A stretch of 64,000 bases of DNA from Leguminivora glycinivorella (GCF_023078275.1 NC_062995.1:10614917-10678916), one strand, 5' to 3'; positions 22,207-33,325 are shown, counted from the stretch's first letter. Numbers and translations are program-made. Notes: generated by a model from the sequence alone, not told the origin.

Positions 22207-23808
22207 CTACATATCTTGGATCTCAACCTTCACGAATGCCAACGCTGGAAGCTCTCCACAATTAATAATATGCGAATGCAGCTCCGTTTCATTTTCAAAA
22301 TTATCACCGCACTTTGAACAATTCAGTGCTCCGGAACTAGTTGCTTCCATATTGTCTGTATAACTTGCAGCTTCTGTACTCTCTGCTTCTAAATGTTCTG
22401 TCTTCACTGGCGTCTTCAGATGCACTCTCTTAGTATGTTTTTTAACATCATTAACACATTTAAACATCTTGCTACAAATTCCACAAGGAAAAAGCTTCAC
22501 ATCTACATGAGTTTTCTTATGCTTCAACATGTACTTCTTTGAGGAAAACTCCTTGTCGCAAATATCACATGTGAAAATGCCCTCAGTGGAGTGTACAGCG
22601 TTTACGTGTATTCGCAAATGCATAGAGCATTTGAAAGTTTTGTTACAAATGTCACACTTTTGGGCGGCTTCTGGTGGAGCGTGGGTGACTCTAATGTGCC
22701 TCTGTAAATTCATGTGACTTTTAAAAGTCTTCGAACATATAGGACAATTGACGGGGTCAAAAGAATGCACCATTTCTAAATGTCTTTTCAAACTCCCTTG
22801 ATCTGACAGTTCCTTGTTACATATTTGACAAGCGTTGCTTCTTTTATTCTCCGAATGATGTCTCTCAAAATGCCAAAACAAAGCTGTGTTGGTAGTAAAT
22901 TTTTTGTCACATTGCGAACATGGTATATCTCCTACTTTGCCGGGCTTGGCTTCGACTTTTGCACCTCCGTGGACAATTCTCTCGTGTCTGTTCAAAGTCT
23001 TGACTGTTTTGAACACTTTGGAGCAGATTTTGCAAACAGCATCTTGCGAGCCGGAATGGACGTTCTGCATGTGCTTTCTGAAGCAAGCGATAGATGGTAA
23101 TGTTCTCCCGCATTCTGGGCAGCGGTACATCATTCCATCTTGTGGGTGACTCCACTTAATATGTCTTTGCAGTAACATATCTACTTTAAACTTCTTGTCA
23201 CATTGCGGGCATTGTACAGATCTGTCTTCAGAAGGATGTACAAGTCTCATATGTATTTTCAAATTATATCTGCGCTTAAAAGATTTAGAGCAGACACTGC
23301 AATTGACACTTTCTTCAGGTTCGGGATGTGAATAGAAAATATGATTATTTAAGCGTTTTTTATTTGAGAAAACTTTCCCACAATGTTCACAGGTCACTTC
23401 TTTTTCTTCAGCGTGAACCGAGTGGTTGTGTGAGCGTAAATGGCCAACTGACTTAAAAGTCCTGTAACATTTATCACATTCAACAATATCATCTTCTGAT
23501 GAATGCACAAACTTGAGGTGTTGCTTCAGGTTAGCTCTGTTTTTGAAAGTATTATCACACTGTGGGCATTGTAATCTGTTTATTTTACCATTTTCATATA
23601 CTTTGCCAACAATTTCTACTGAATTTGTTTTATGGATTTCATTAATTGAGTCAGGAAAGAGTAAGCTACTTCCATCTTCACTCTTGACATTGAAGACATG
23701 CTCGGGCGGCCGGTACGGGTCATCGCTACTTTCCTGTTCACATTCCACTTCAACTTTCAAATGAGCAATGTCTGGTTTTATGAAGATTTGTTCTATTTCT
23801 CCGTCCAT
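22207..23808 (-). CDS. C2H2 zinc-finger protein, 533 aa
   Basis: A single coding exon. An acidic N-terminus (about residues 1-78, with IKPDIAHLKVEVE) precedes thirteen C2H2 fingers from residue 81 to about 463. A C-terminal C2HC-like finger follows (NCSKCGDNFEN...LHSHIINCGE), then the tail ALAFVKVEIQDM. Most linkers are short and not of the TGEKP type. Fingers 8-13 match fingers 3-8 of the neighbouring 1006-residue protein, so the two arose by local duplication. Five bases before the ATG is a good acceptor (TTTACAG), suggesting a non-coding first exon further upstream. Predicted nuclear regulator; target unknown. Confidence 0.88.
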   Translation of the reverse strand: MDGEIEQIFIKPDIAHLKVEVECEQESSDDPYRPPEHVFNVKSEDGSSLLFPDSINEIHKTNSVEIVGKVYENGKINRLQCPQCDNTFKNRANLKQHLKFVHSSEDDIVECDKCYRTFKSVGHLRSHNHSVHAEEKEVTCEHCGKVFSNKKRLNNHIFYSHPEPEESVNCSVCSKSFKRRYNLKIHMRLVHPSEDRSVQCPQCDKKFKVDMLLQRHIKWSHPQDGMMYRCPECGRTLPSIACFRKHMQNVHSGSQDAVCKICSKVFKTVKTLNRHERIVHGGAKVEAKPGKVGDIPCSQCDKKFTTNTALFWHFERHHSENKRSNACQICNKELSDQGSLKRHLEMVHSFDPVNCPICSKTFKSHMNLQRHIRVTHAPPEAAQKCDICNKTFKCSMHLRIHVNAVHSTEGIFTCDICDKEFSSKKYMLKHKKTHVDVKLFPCGICSKMFKCVNDVKKHTKRVHLKTPVKTEHLEAESTEAASYTDNMEATSSGALNCSKCGDNFENETELHSHIINCGELPALAFVKVEIQDM

Positions 23809-24191
23809 GTTAGCTGTAAATTAGGAAAAGGCTGTGAATTTATTAGTACCTATTACTTTTTTTTTATTAGCCTATATTGTTTCCCACTGCTGGGCAAAGG
23901 CCGCCACTCGTCACGGCTCTTTGCACTCATTTGCACGGCTCTTTGAAGTATTTAAATAAAAAAAATTAACAATTTGAAAAAATGTTGTAAGTATACTCAT
24001 TAAATATGGCTTAAATACTTGTCTAAAATGATTATAAAGATATCCTTTACAAATATTTAGTACTTCTATTAAATAATTGTATATGCAGCTGATGTTTATC
24101 GTGGCAGTAGGCGCCATCTCACCAAACAAATACAAATTATAGAAAAGTATATCATGAAAATTTGCATCACAAAAATGTATTTACTGTACTC
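23809..24191. other. Upstream region of the 533-aa gene
   Basis: AT-rich, with a probable 3' splice acceptor directly before the ATG on the minus strand. No other coding feature is recognised. Confidence 0.4.
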
Positions 24192-24680
24192 TAGAGATGG
24201 GCCGAATATTCGGTAAATATTCGGTATTCGGTATATTCGGCAAGTTGTTCAATGTTCTTATTCGGCCGAATAATTTGGTTGCATTGCCGAATATTTACCG
24301 AATAAACAAAGTAAATAACTTATGAAGATCTTACATATTCCACTGGATAATAAGCTCCTATTTTAGTAGCTTTTTAAGGAACTGCTAAAAAGAGAGAAAC
24401 CTATGACAAAATATAAATACAATTGTTTTGTAAAAAAGTTCATAACCCGTAGTTTAGAGTTGAGAAGAGCTCAGAGTTGTTTTAACTAAGTTTAAGTTAT
24501 CCTCTAAATGATAAAAACATAGTTCTATTAACATATGTAACCATTATCAATCATTTAATAGTTTAAATTGACATCCCCTTTAAAAATATGGCGTAACCGA
24601 ATATTCGGCCGAATGTTCGGTTCGGTAAGAGCTGAACCGAATATTCGTATTCGGCAAAGTCCATATTCGGCCCATCTCTA
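24192..24680. mobile_element. hAT-type MITE with perfect 8 bp target-site duplication
   Basis: The terminal inverted repeat TAGAGATGGGCCGAATA (left) and its inverse (right) enclose 489 bp with many TATTCGG motifs. The flanks 24184-24191 and 24681-24688 are both CTGTACTC. An 8 bp duplication with TAGAG-type ends fits the hAT superfamily. No transposase is present. Confidence 0.88.
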
Positions 24681-25303
24681 CTGTACTCATACAGCACATT
24701 TTAGAAGTTCCAGTATGTAAACAGGTAGTTAGTATAAACATGAGGCTACAACTATGAAACATGGCGCTAAGGCGTAAAAATTAAAGCACCTACTTGACGA
24801 AAACATTACCTTATTGTGTTTTGGTCTTTGGTACACTTTCATTATAAACCATCATCTAGGAATATTGGGAACATTCAATTAAGAATTACGACCTAAATAA
24901 AAATGTTCCTGTTTTAATAGAAAAGATTACGACGAAACAAAGCGCCTGACGACGCGAAATGTCGGCCTTATGGTCCTAATCTATTCCATTCATCTCAAGC
25001 TCTCAATCCCATAAATATACTACGATATTTAACTTATACACACATATATTGAAATCACAATATTAAAATTTACACTACCAACCTGTCTCCGACATTAAAA
25101 AACAGCGTAATTATCGATTTTCGTCTAAATTCTCTGAAGATCAACTGATAAGCAATCACCATTTCACAACAATAGGATAAAAAATATAAATGTCATGTCA
25201 AACGAGCGTACGTTTAAGCAGACTTTTACGATTTAAAACTGTCATTCATGATCAAGCACCGTGTGGGATACTTTGATGGTAGTAGAAAATGGTAGAAACT
25301 ATA

Positions 25304-25404
25304 TTCTGTCAGTAAATAAGAACTAAGAAAACTATAGGTATCCTTTTCTCTAGCACCGTAAAGAAAGGGATGCATATAGTTTTCTTTGTCTTATTTACTG
25401 ACAA
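25304..25404. mobile_element. Short fold-back
   Basis: TGTCAGTAAATAAGA...AGAAAACTATA is followed after about 40 bp by its inverse. It lies in otherwise featureless DNA between 24.7 and 26.3 kb. Confidence 0.5.
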
Positions 25405-26572
25405 ACTTGGTTGACAGAGTATAGTCCAATTTTTGGATCACACTTTACGATTTGCATTGGCGGGAAACTTTTTTTTTAATTGTCCCGGGACTGTCGCATT
25501 CAAACCAGAAACAGAAACCTGTAAGCTGGTAAAGAAAAGGATTATTATAGTACGCATATAGTACGGATTTTCCTGGTTCTTGTTTATGTCTGACAAGTAG
25601 GTAAACTAGATCTCGTAAAGTACCTGCTTAGGGTTTTTAGTCATATGCATAAAACAAATTGGTAACCTAGAATTTTGTTAGCTTGATTTAGTTTGTTTAG
25701 TAGCCTAAAAGGCAAACAAACCAAACAAACGTATTTAAAATAGATTTTGGCCAAATTAGGTAAAAGTAAAAAAAAACGTACTTCATTTGCTTAACCATTT
25801 ATTTTGTAATTAGTAAATATTTCCCGCTACTATATACAATAAAATGACTTTTTACTATAGTTCATTTGAACATATATATATTTATATAACAATGATTAAG
25901 TTAAAAATATGTCAAGGTAAACCTTATAAGTTTTCTGAGATCTTGAAAGCACATTTCAAGAAATATCTACCTTCTTTAGCTTTACACCTAAAAAACATAA
26001 TTATTTGCATTAGGTATAAATGGTATAATCATTTATTTATTAGCTAAAAAATTCAGACTAAGATATTCATACAGTTCAACTTACTTTTAAACACACAATA
26101 CTGAAACGCTCATTCTAAATTTGCCTATACCTTTAATATTCTCAATAATTCAACAATCGACGTGCAATTTGGCGGGCTTATTATTGTGTTTTTATTTTCG
26201 TCACAGTTTACTAAAATTTGCACACAAAAGTTTTCTATTCTGTACTGTAGATATCTTCTAGCTCATTTTCTACCGGACCTTTCATTATATATGTATAAAT
26301 GTAGGGTAGAGTTAATCTACACGCGCGCCCTCTGGCGCCGACTTGTTCTTGTAACGTTTCGTCAGTCCGGAAATAAACCTGTGTCTGAACGCCTGTTTTT
26401 CTGTTGGCTCCACCCCAGAACTATTCCGCATCATCCCTCACCAAGTATAGACTACATATCTATCAACTGGCGACGAGATCCTTCGAACTTCGCGCGAGCA
26501 GTGTCAGCGGAGCCACGAATACGTTTTTATCACGACGGAGGGAAAGAGAAATTACAGGAGGGAAACTGCAAT

Positions 26573-27883
26573 ATGGCGGTGGGCAAAGTGGAACCGTTCG
26601 ACATCCATAAAGGCAGCTGGGAAGCCTACAAGGACCGAGTGGAGCAGTATTTTGTGGTTAACGAGGTCAAGGAGGAGAGGAAAGTTCCACTGTTGATAAC
26701 TTTGATGGGTGCGGAGGCGTACGAGCTCTTAGTGACTCTGTGTACACCGGAGAAACCGTCTACCTTAAAGTACGACAAAATTAATCAACTGTTAGCCGAT
26801 CATTTGCAGCCTACGCCCAGTGTTTTAGCGGAAAGGTACAAGTTTCGTCAGCGTAAACAAGCGAAAAGTGAATCGGTGGCGGATTACTTAGCGGATCTGA
26901 AGAAGTTAAGTAGGTTCTGTGACTTTGGAACTTGGTTAGACGAAAGTGTAAGGGATCAGTTTGTGTGCGGTTTACATAGTGAGAGCATTCGTTTAAGGTT
27001 ATTTACGGAGAAGGACCTTAAATTAAAAACGGCTACGGACTTAGCGATTGCAATGGAGGCGGCGGAATTTAATGCGGCGGAGGTAGCTCGGCGAAATAAT
27101 CCCGGCGGCGAGCGAGAGGCAAGCTGCCATGCCATAAGTGAAGCGGCGGGGAGAGCGAGAGGCAACACACGAGGCGGCGCGACGTCAAGCGGAATTGGGC
27201 GAACATGGCCGAAAGGGAACGGGCAGCGCAAATATGGCGGCGCCGGCGCGGAAGTGACACTGACAGCTGATTTCAAACGAAAAGGAGGTCACGGACACGG
27301 TCAGGGTCAACTTTGTACTGTTTGTGGCCGAGATCATTCCAGTGAAACATGCAAATTCAAGTTATATTCGTGTCGAGTGTGCAACCAGCAAGGACATTTA
27401 AAGAAAATGTGCCCGCGATTGTCACGTTCCGGAGGACTACATTACGTATTTACGGAAACGGGGGATCAATCGGCCCCGGAAGATGATTTAGAGGTAAACT
27501 ATTCGTGTGTTAATGTGGTTAGGCAAAACACAACAGATTCTAAATATCCGCCGTATAAAATGATGATAAATGTAAACAATAGGGATTTATTCATGGAAAT
27601 TGATACTGGCAGCAGAATTTCATGTGTTAGTACGCGATTTTATAAAACTTATTTTAGTGACTGTAAGTTAGAGCCCAGCAATTTGAGGTTATCTTATCTG
27701 ACGGGAGGAGGGGTTCCTACATCAGGAAAAATAAAATGTCTAGTGCGTTTGGGCGACTTAAACAAAGAATTAGACTTATATGTAGTAGATAATGGTAAGG
27801 AGAATTTGTTAGGCAGAGAGTGGTTAACTGAATTGGGTATCATTAAGAGAGTAAAGCAACGATTAGAGTTTTGTGAAACCTAA
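26573..27883 (+). CDS. Gypsy Gag-protease polyprotein
   Basis: Started at the ATG at 26573, the first after the left LTR in this frame; the open frame itself extends upstream through the LTR. 436 residues. A capsid-like N-terminal region is followed by two CCHC-type knuckles (CTVCGRDHSSETC and CRVCNQQGHLKKMC). An aspartic protease follows, with the active-site triad in EIDTGSR and a downstream LLGREWL motif. The proteins package and process the element's RNA. Pol lies in the +1 frame, overlapping by 17 nt. Confidence 0.85.
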   Translation: MAVGKVEPFDIHKGSWEAYKDRVEQYFVVNEVKEERKVPLLITLMGAEAYELLVTLCTPEKPSTLKYDKINQLLADHLQPTPSVLAERYKFRQRKQAKSESVADYLADLKKLSRFCDFGTWLDESVRDQFVCGLHSESIRLRLFTEKDLKLKTATDLAIAMEAAEFNAAEVARRNNPGGEREASCHAISEAAGRARGNTRGGATSSGIGRTWPKGNGQRKYGGAGAEVTLTADFKRKGGHGHGQGQLCTVCGRDHSSETCKFKLYSCRVCNQQGHLKKMCPRLSRSGGLHYVFTETGDQSAPEDDLEVNYSCVNVVRQNTTDSKYPPYKMMINVNNRDLFMEIDTGSRISCVSTRFYKTYFSDCKLEPSNLRLSYLTGGGVPTSGKIKCLVRLGDLNKELDLYVVDNGKENLLGREWLTELGIIKRVKQRLEFCET

Positions 27884-30647
27884 TGAAGTTTTTGATCTGT
27901 CGGAATTTAGTTCCAGATTTAAAGACGTTTTCTCGGAGGGACTGGGCCGGTACAATGGCGGGCTGGTCACGCTGCGAGTGAGAGACGGCGCCAGGCCGGT
28001 GTTCCTGCGCGCGCGGCCATTAGCGTACGCCCTTCGTGGACCTGTGGAGAGGGAGCTCGAGCGGCTGCAGCAAGAGGGTGTCATCACACCCGTGGAAACA
28101 GCGGACTGGGCAACTCCAATCGTCCCGGTGGTCAAGTCAGATGGATCTCTCCGGATTTGTGGTGATTATAAGATAAGTTTGAACAAATATCTAGAAGTGG
28201 ACCGTTTTCCCTTACCAAGAGTAGAAGATTTGTTTGCCAAGTTACATGGTGGTAAAAAGTTTAGTAAGATTGACTTATCCCAGGCATATGCACAGCTAGT
28301 TTTGGATGACACCTCCAAGTATACAGTTATAAACACACACAAGGGCTTGTTTAAATATAATCGTCTTATATATGGTCTATCCTCGAGCCCGGGAATTTTC
28401 CAGAGGATTTTGGAACAAATGTTTGCGGATATACCTCGGGTTGGTGTGTTCTTAGATGATGTGGTTATTACAGGGTTAGATGATCAAGAGCATTTAAAGA
28501 ATTTAACTTCAGTCTTTGAGCGACTACAGAAGTATGGTCTAAAAATAAAAAAGGAAAAATGCTCTTTCATGTCGGAGTCAATAACATACTTGGGTTATGT
28601 GGTGAATAGTGAAGGTATTCATACTTGCCCTAAGAAGATAGAAGGAATACTGGGGGCCACTACGCCAAGCAATGTGACAGAGCTGAGATCTTTTATTGGC
28701 ATGACCATGTACTATGCTAAATTTGTTAGAAACATTAGCACAATAATGGCCCCATTATATGCCCTATTAAGGAAGGAAATTAAGTTTAACTGGACAGCAG
28801 AGTGTGATAAAGCTTTTAATGAAATTAAACAATTATTGTCTTCCAGCAAGGTGTTGGTGCATTATTCACCGGAGCTGCCACTGGTGCTAACCACAGATGC
28901 CAGCAGCCATGGAGTCGCCGGTGTAATATCCCACATTATGCCTGATGGCACGGAGCGAGCTATAGCATATGCTTCCCGAGTCTTGAATAAAGCAGAGCGA
29001 GGTTATTCTCAGATTGATAAAGAAGCTTTGGGAATTATATACTCGGTGAAAAAATTTCATCAGTACCTGTATGGTCGTCAGTTTATTTTAAGGACAGATC
29101 ACAAACCGTTAGTGACCATTTTTGGGGACAAAGCAGGTATTCCAGTAATGGCTGCTAGCCGTTTACAAAGGTGGGCAGTAATCTTGGGGGGTTATCAATA
29201 TGACATTGAGTATATTCCAACAGCCAAGAATGCGGCGGATGCCTTATCCAGATTACCACCAGCTCATCAGGATGCCAAAGACTGTGCAGAGGTAACATAT
29301 GTCAATTTTGTTCAAGATTTCCTACCTATAACTAGCAAGCAGGTGAAGAATGAGACGGAAAAAGATGAGACCTTGAGGAAAGTAAACCAATTCTTACATC
29401 GGGGTTGGCCAAGTCATTGTTCAGAAGAAGAAATCAAACCATATTTTGCACGAAGACAAGAACTATACACGGAAGCAGGCTGCGTCATGTGGGGATACCG
29501 GATGGTGATACCAACATCATTGCGAACCAGTATCATGAAGGAATTACATAGCAGTCATCAAGGAATTGTGAAAATGAAGGCCGTAGCCCGCAGTTTTGTT
29601 TGGTGGCCGGGCATTGACAAGGAAATTGAACAAATTTGCAAGCTTTGTACTATCTGTGCAGCAGACGCAGCAGCCCCTGCGAAGTTAACCCCACAGCCCT
29701 GGCCATATCATGAGCAAGCTTGGAGTAGACTTCACATTGATTTTTTGGGTCCCTTTGAAGGAAGAACATTCTTTGTGATTATAGATTCAACAACAAAATG
29801 GATTGAAGCTTTTGTGATGCAAAGGACAACAGGGACCGCAGTGATAAAGGTGCTAATGGAGGTATTTGCTCGCTTTGGGTTACCGAAAGAAATAGTTTCA
29901 GACAATGGCCCGCCCTTCACTAGCCAGGAAGTGGATCAGTTCATGATACGGAATGGAATTAAACATACCTACAGTGCACCATACCATCCGGCATCAAATG
30001 GAGCCGGAGAAGGGGCAATAAAATTATGTAAACGAGCTCTGCGAAAAGCGACCAAGGAAAAGGTGGACTTGGAGACAGCATTACAGACCTTTTTATTTAA
30101 CTACCGCAATTGTCCACACAGCACGACAGGTGAATCTCCAGCCAGGATGTTACAGAGAAGAGCTCTTCGCTGTAGGCTTGACTTACTACAACCAGGCGCC
30201 ACAGTAGATCAACACGTCCGGGAAGCCCAAAGTAAACAGATAGAAAAGTTTACTAGCAGACCATCACAGCAAATGAAAATGGGAGACCCAGTTTGGTTAC
30301 AGGAGTACAGCGGCCCTGATAGATGGGTGCCAGGAACCATATCCGAGGTAAAGGGGAACCGGAACTATGTAGTCTCTAGGGAAAACGGTACCACCACTCA
30401 TAGGCATACTGACCAACTAAAGAAAAGATTCAAATACTGTGTACCACCAGGAGACCTATTTAATGACGAGGAGGATATAGGTAGAGAAGTGCCGCAGCCG
30501 ACCGAGCCTCCGAGCCAGACCACGCAGGTCACGCCCGCGGCGCCCGCCCAGCCCGGCACCAGTACCGACCCGCCTTCTCAAACCGGTATTCTTGAAAGTA
30601 AGCGAGTTAGACGCCCGCCCGTCAGATACGGTTTTGAAATAGATTAA
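27867..30647 (+). CDS. Gypsy Pol: reverse transcriptase, RNase H, integrase
   Basis: About 925 residues without an in-frame stop. Reverse transcriptase has the catalytic FLDDV box at about residue 193 and YGLSSSPG before it. RNase H follows (LTTDASSHG, then LRTDHKPL). Integrase comes next, with an HHCC zinc region (HSSHQG...CKLCTIC) and catalytic motifs HIDFLG, SDNGPPF and NGAGEG. The order RT-RNaseH-integrase defines the Ty3/Gypsy group. No ATG starts the frame near its left end; expression probably needs a +1 frameshift near TTTTGTG at 27869-27875. The C-terminus is Pro/Thr-rich. Confidence 0.9.
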   Translation, partial: SFVKPNEVFDLSEFSSRFKDVFSEGLGRYNGGLVTLRVRDGARPVFLRARPLAYALRGPVERELERLQQEGVITPVETADWATPIVPVVKSDGSLRICGDYKISLNKYLEVDRFPLPRVEDLFAKLHGGKKFSKIDLSQAYAQLVLDDTSKYTVINTHKGLFKYNRLIYGLSSSPGIFQRILEQMFADIPRVGVFLDDVVITGLDDQEHLKNLTSVFERLQKYGLKIKKEKCSFMSESITYLGYVVNSEGIHTCPKKIEGILGATTPSNVTELRSFIGMTMYYAKFVRNISTIMAPLYALLRKEIKFNWTAECDKAFNEIKQLLSSSKVLVHYSPELPLVLTTDASSHGVAGVISHIMPDGTERAIAYASRVLNKAERGYSQIDKEALGIIYSVKKFHQYLYGRQFILRTDHKPLVTIFGDKAGIPVMAASRLQRWAVILGGYQYDIEYIPTAKNAADALSRLPPAHQDAKDCAEVTYVNFVQDFLPITSKQVKNETEKDETLRKVNQFLHRGWPSHCSEEEIKPYFARRQELYTEAGCVMWGYRMVIPTSLRTSIMKELHSSHQGIVKMKAVARSFVWWPGIDKEIEQICKLCTICAADAAAPAKLTPQPWPYHEQAWSRLHIDFLGPFEGRTFFVIIDSTTKWIEAFVMQRTTGTAVIKVLMEVFARFGLPKEIVSDNGPPFTSQEVDQFMIRNGIKHTYSAPYHPASNGAGEGAIKLCKRALRKATKEKVDLETALQTFLFNYRNCPHSTTGESPARMLQRRALRCRLDLLQPGATVDQHVREAQSKQIEKFTSRPSQQMKMGDPVWLQEYSGPDRWVPGTISEVKGNRNYVVSRENGTTTHRHTDQLKKRFKYCVPPGDLFNDEEDIGREVPQPTEPPSQTTQVTPAAPAQPGTSTDPPSQTGILESKRVRRPPVRYGFEID

Positions 30648-30835
30648 GTTTTTAAATATTTTTTGTAGTTATTATTGTAATAAGTTAATAAGTCCTAGAG
30701 CTTGACATACTGCATAATTTAGATGAACAACTTATCACTTTCATTGTAAATGATTAAAGCCATGTCAAGCCCTGGAACCCTAGTTAAGTTTGTTATTTGC
30801 ATCACTGCTGTTAATTAAGAAAAGGGGTGTTATAT

Positions 30836-30867
30836 CTTATACTATTAAACGAGCAATTCTTGTATAT

Positions 30868-30910
<43 letters not shown>

Positions 30911-31297
30911 TATATACCGACGATCTCGGAAACCGCTCTAACGATTTCGCTGAAATTTGTTTTGTGGGGGTTTTCGGGGGTGAAAAATCGATCTAGCGTA
31001 GCCTTAGATCCCGGAAAACGCGAATTTTCGAGTTTTCATGAGTTTTTCTTTCGCATTTGTAAACGTAAAATATGGTCCTTAATTTCGCCGCGCGCGCATC
31101 GATTCCGCGTAGCTCAGTCGCACGAGGTCGGTCTAATGTACGCAGATAGATCGTAGGTGTCAGGGTTTCGAATCCCGGCCAGAAATTAAGTTTTTGTTTT
31201 TTGTCTTTTTTTTTGTTTTTGTATTTATAAGAGTTTTTTTTTTATCTAAAGACGTGATATATTAAAATAGAACCGAGCGAAGCTCGGTCGCCCAGAT
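30836..31297 (+). repeat. Nested dispersed repeat with (TTTA)n tract and tRNA-like boxes
   Basis: It contains AAACGAGCAATTCTTG, a (TTTA)n microsatellite (30858-30910) and GACGATCTCGGAAACCGC. An A-box-like TAGCTCAGTCGCACGAGG (about 31109) and a B-box-like GGTTTCGAATCCC (about 31165) follow. It ends with the hairpin CCGAGCGAAGCTCGG. A second copy is at 47466-47790. It splits the right LTR of the Gypsy element and so is younger than it. Confidence 0.6.
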
Positions 31298-31475
31298 ATT
31301 ATGTATAAATGTAGGGTAGAGTTAATCTACACGCGCGCCCTCTGGCGCCGACTTGTGCTTGTAACGTTTCGTCAGTCCGGAAATAAACCTGTGTCTGAAC
31401 GCCTGTTTTTCTGTTGGCTCCACCCCAGAACTATTCCGCATCATCCCTCACCAAGTATAGACTACATATCTATCA

Positions 31476-32059
31476 GCTTAATTATGGCATAAGTAACAAA
31501 ATTATTGTGACATCCAAATGGCTACAAAATTACAGTCCTTGAGTGTACAATATACACAATTCAATTTCATTGTGTGTAAAAAAAATCTTCATTCGTGTTA
31601 GAAAAACTTATAATTAGTATATAGACAAGAAATAGTAATTTTTTTCATCAACACCTTTAAATAAAATAGGCAAGCTGCTGGTAATCAGGTGGTAGTTCAC
31701 CATTATTGATAGGTTCAACTTAACCCTAAACGGTATCCTTAATATTCAACTTGCAATTAAATTATTTATTTATAATAATAGGTATAGGTACATTTTATAT
31801 CTACACTCAAGAGAACAATAAAATCTATTTACATATAAGGTACAACGAAGTATGGCCGTACTTTGACAAAATCCAGAGCGGCTAGTATGACTTGCGTTAT
31901 CAGTTATCGCCCGTGACTACATTTTTCTAGCTTAACTTTACATAAAAAGTCCTGCGTGAGTAAGGATTTTTCATAGTAGCTGCTCTGGTATTAATCATTC
32001 CCGCAGGGCAATAATTCCCGTATTTTTGTACAGAAAACTTGGGTGTTACAAATAACGCC
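31476..32059. other. Intergenic stretch, no gene seen
   Basis: AT-rich sequence between the Gypsy element and the 3' end of the broken zinc-finger gene on the minus strand. No repeat or exon is recognised. Confidence 0.4.
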
Positions 32060-33279
32060 TTATTCCGAGTCCGACTCATCCTCACTATCACCCGACGACT
32101 CCGAACTCGAGACCGGCTCGCACTTAATGAACTCTATCTCTTTCGGCGGCTGCTTCGGCCTTCTCCCTCTCTTTCCCACCGGCTTGCCGTCTTCCATCAC
32201 AGTCTTCACCATCATCGATATCCTCTTCAAATGCTGCTGTTCGTGTCTCTGCATGTGATTGTTGAGATACCTTTTTATTTTAAACTTTTTCCCGCACTGC
32301 TCACACTCGTGCGGGTAATCGGACTCTTTTAATTCTACATGCACTGAATTGTTATGTCGTCGCAAGTAATGCGCGTGCGCAAACTCTTTGTCACATTTCT
32401 CGCAACGTAATTTAGGCTTGTCTGGGTGCACGATCTTCTTATGCTTCTTCAAACGGATAGCGGAATGAAAGTACTTGTCGCACAAATCGCATTTCACTTT
32501 AGTATCCAAAGAAGAATGGACCTGCATATGTTCTTTTAAGTATTGGTCGTTTTTAAATTCTTTGGAACACTCCGGGCATTGCACTTTAGATTCCAATGGA
32601 GGATGTATGTTTAAAATATGTCTTTTCATATGATGTCGCGACTTAAAAGTCATATCGCAGAACACACACGGATGTCTCTCCACTTGCGAATGCTGAAAAT
32701 GCAGATGCCTGTTCAAATTTAAATGGCTCTTATAATTTTTTCACATATCGGACATTTGTATTTCTCTTTATCAATCTTATGGCATCTATCGATATGGTAT
32801 TTCAGTTTATAAGGAACGTTGAATTCTTTTCCACATTCTTGGCATTTGATTTCTGGTAGCGTCGCAGGATGGATTCTCTTTACATGCATGTGTAGAGCGC
32901 GTCTAGTTCTAAATTCTTGTAGACAATATTGGCAGTAGCATTTCTCGTGTTCGGAGTAATGTTTATTCATCCTATGCATGTAGAGGTAGTGTTTGTTTTT
33001 GAAGGTTTTATCACAAATGTCGCACAGCACAGCGGAGTCTTCGGTGGAGTGTACTCTGGTGGTGTGGAGGTATAGGTTTTGATAGTTTTTGAACTCTTTG
33101 TTGCATTTTTGGCAGATGTACCGCTTGGGTTGCTTGGGGAAGAGGACGGGCTTCCACGTGGCGAGTACGGACTCATACATCATGCGCTGTTCCTCGGTAA
33201 GTTCGTCGCTGGTGACGGAGATGAACTTCATGTCTTTGGGCGGGGGCGCTGGCTCTGGTTGAGCCTCCAATGGCTCCAT
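32060..33279 (-). pseudogene. C2H2 zinc-finger gene broken by a 1-nt deletion (or assembly error)
   Basis: The first frame (33279 down to 32719) encodes an N-terminal MEPLEAQPEP... region and four fingers, then runs into a stop inside the fifth. The second frame (to 32060) continues with the rest of finger five and five more, ending in a Ser/Glu-rich tail. The break is an A6 run on the minus strand (T6 at 32736-32741). One more A would restore a normal CxxC-x12-H-x4-H finger. The intact paralogue at 39664-40884 has no such break and matches over its whole length. An acceptor (CTTTTTAG) lies 3 nt before the ATG, as in the paralogue, implying an upstream non-coding exon. It is either a very recent pseudogene or a homopolymer sequencing error. 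Confidence 0.85.
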
Positions 33280-33325
33280 GGTCTAAAAAGAATTTATTTG
33301 TAATTAACTAAGGATAATTGTGTCA

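Larger units (their letters stand above)
26292..31475 (+). mobile_element. Ty3/Gypsy-type LTR retrotransposon
   Basis: The direct repeats 26292-26465 and 31302-31475 (174 bp, TGTATAAATG...ATCTATCA) differ at one base (GTTCTTG versus GTGCTTG). A primer-binding-like TGGCGACGAG lies 1 bp after the left repeat. Gag-protease and pol frames are open, and there is no envelope frame. A purine tract AAGAAAAGGGG at 30817-30827 is followed by TG at 30828, where the right LTR probably begins. A nested repeat (about 30836-31297) interrupts it there. No matching target duplication was found at the outer edges. Confidence 0.9.

Noticed and set aside
31090..31185. tRNA-like A and B boxes
   Set aside because: They lie inside a dispersed repeat with a second copy at 47.7 kb; no cloverleaf is convincing.
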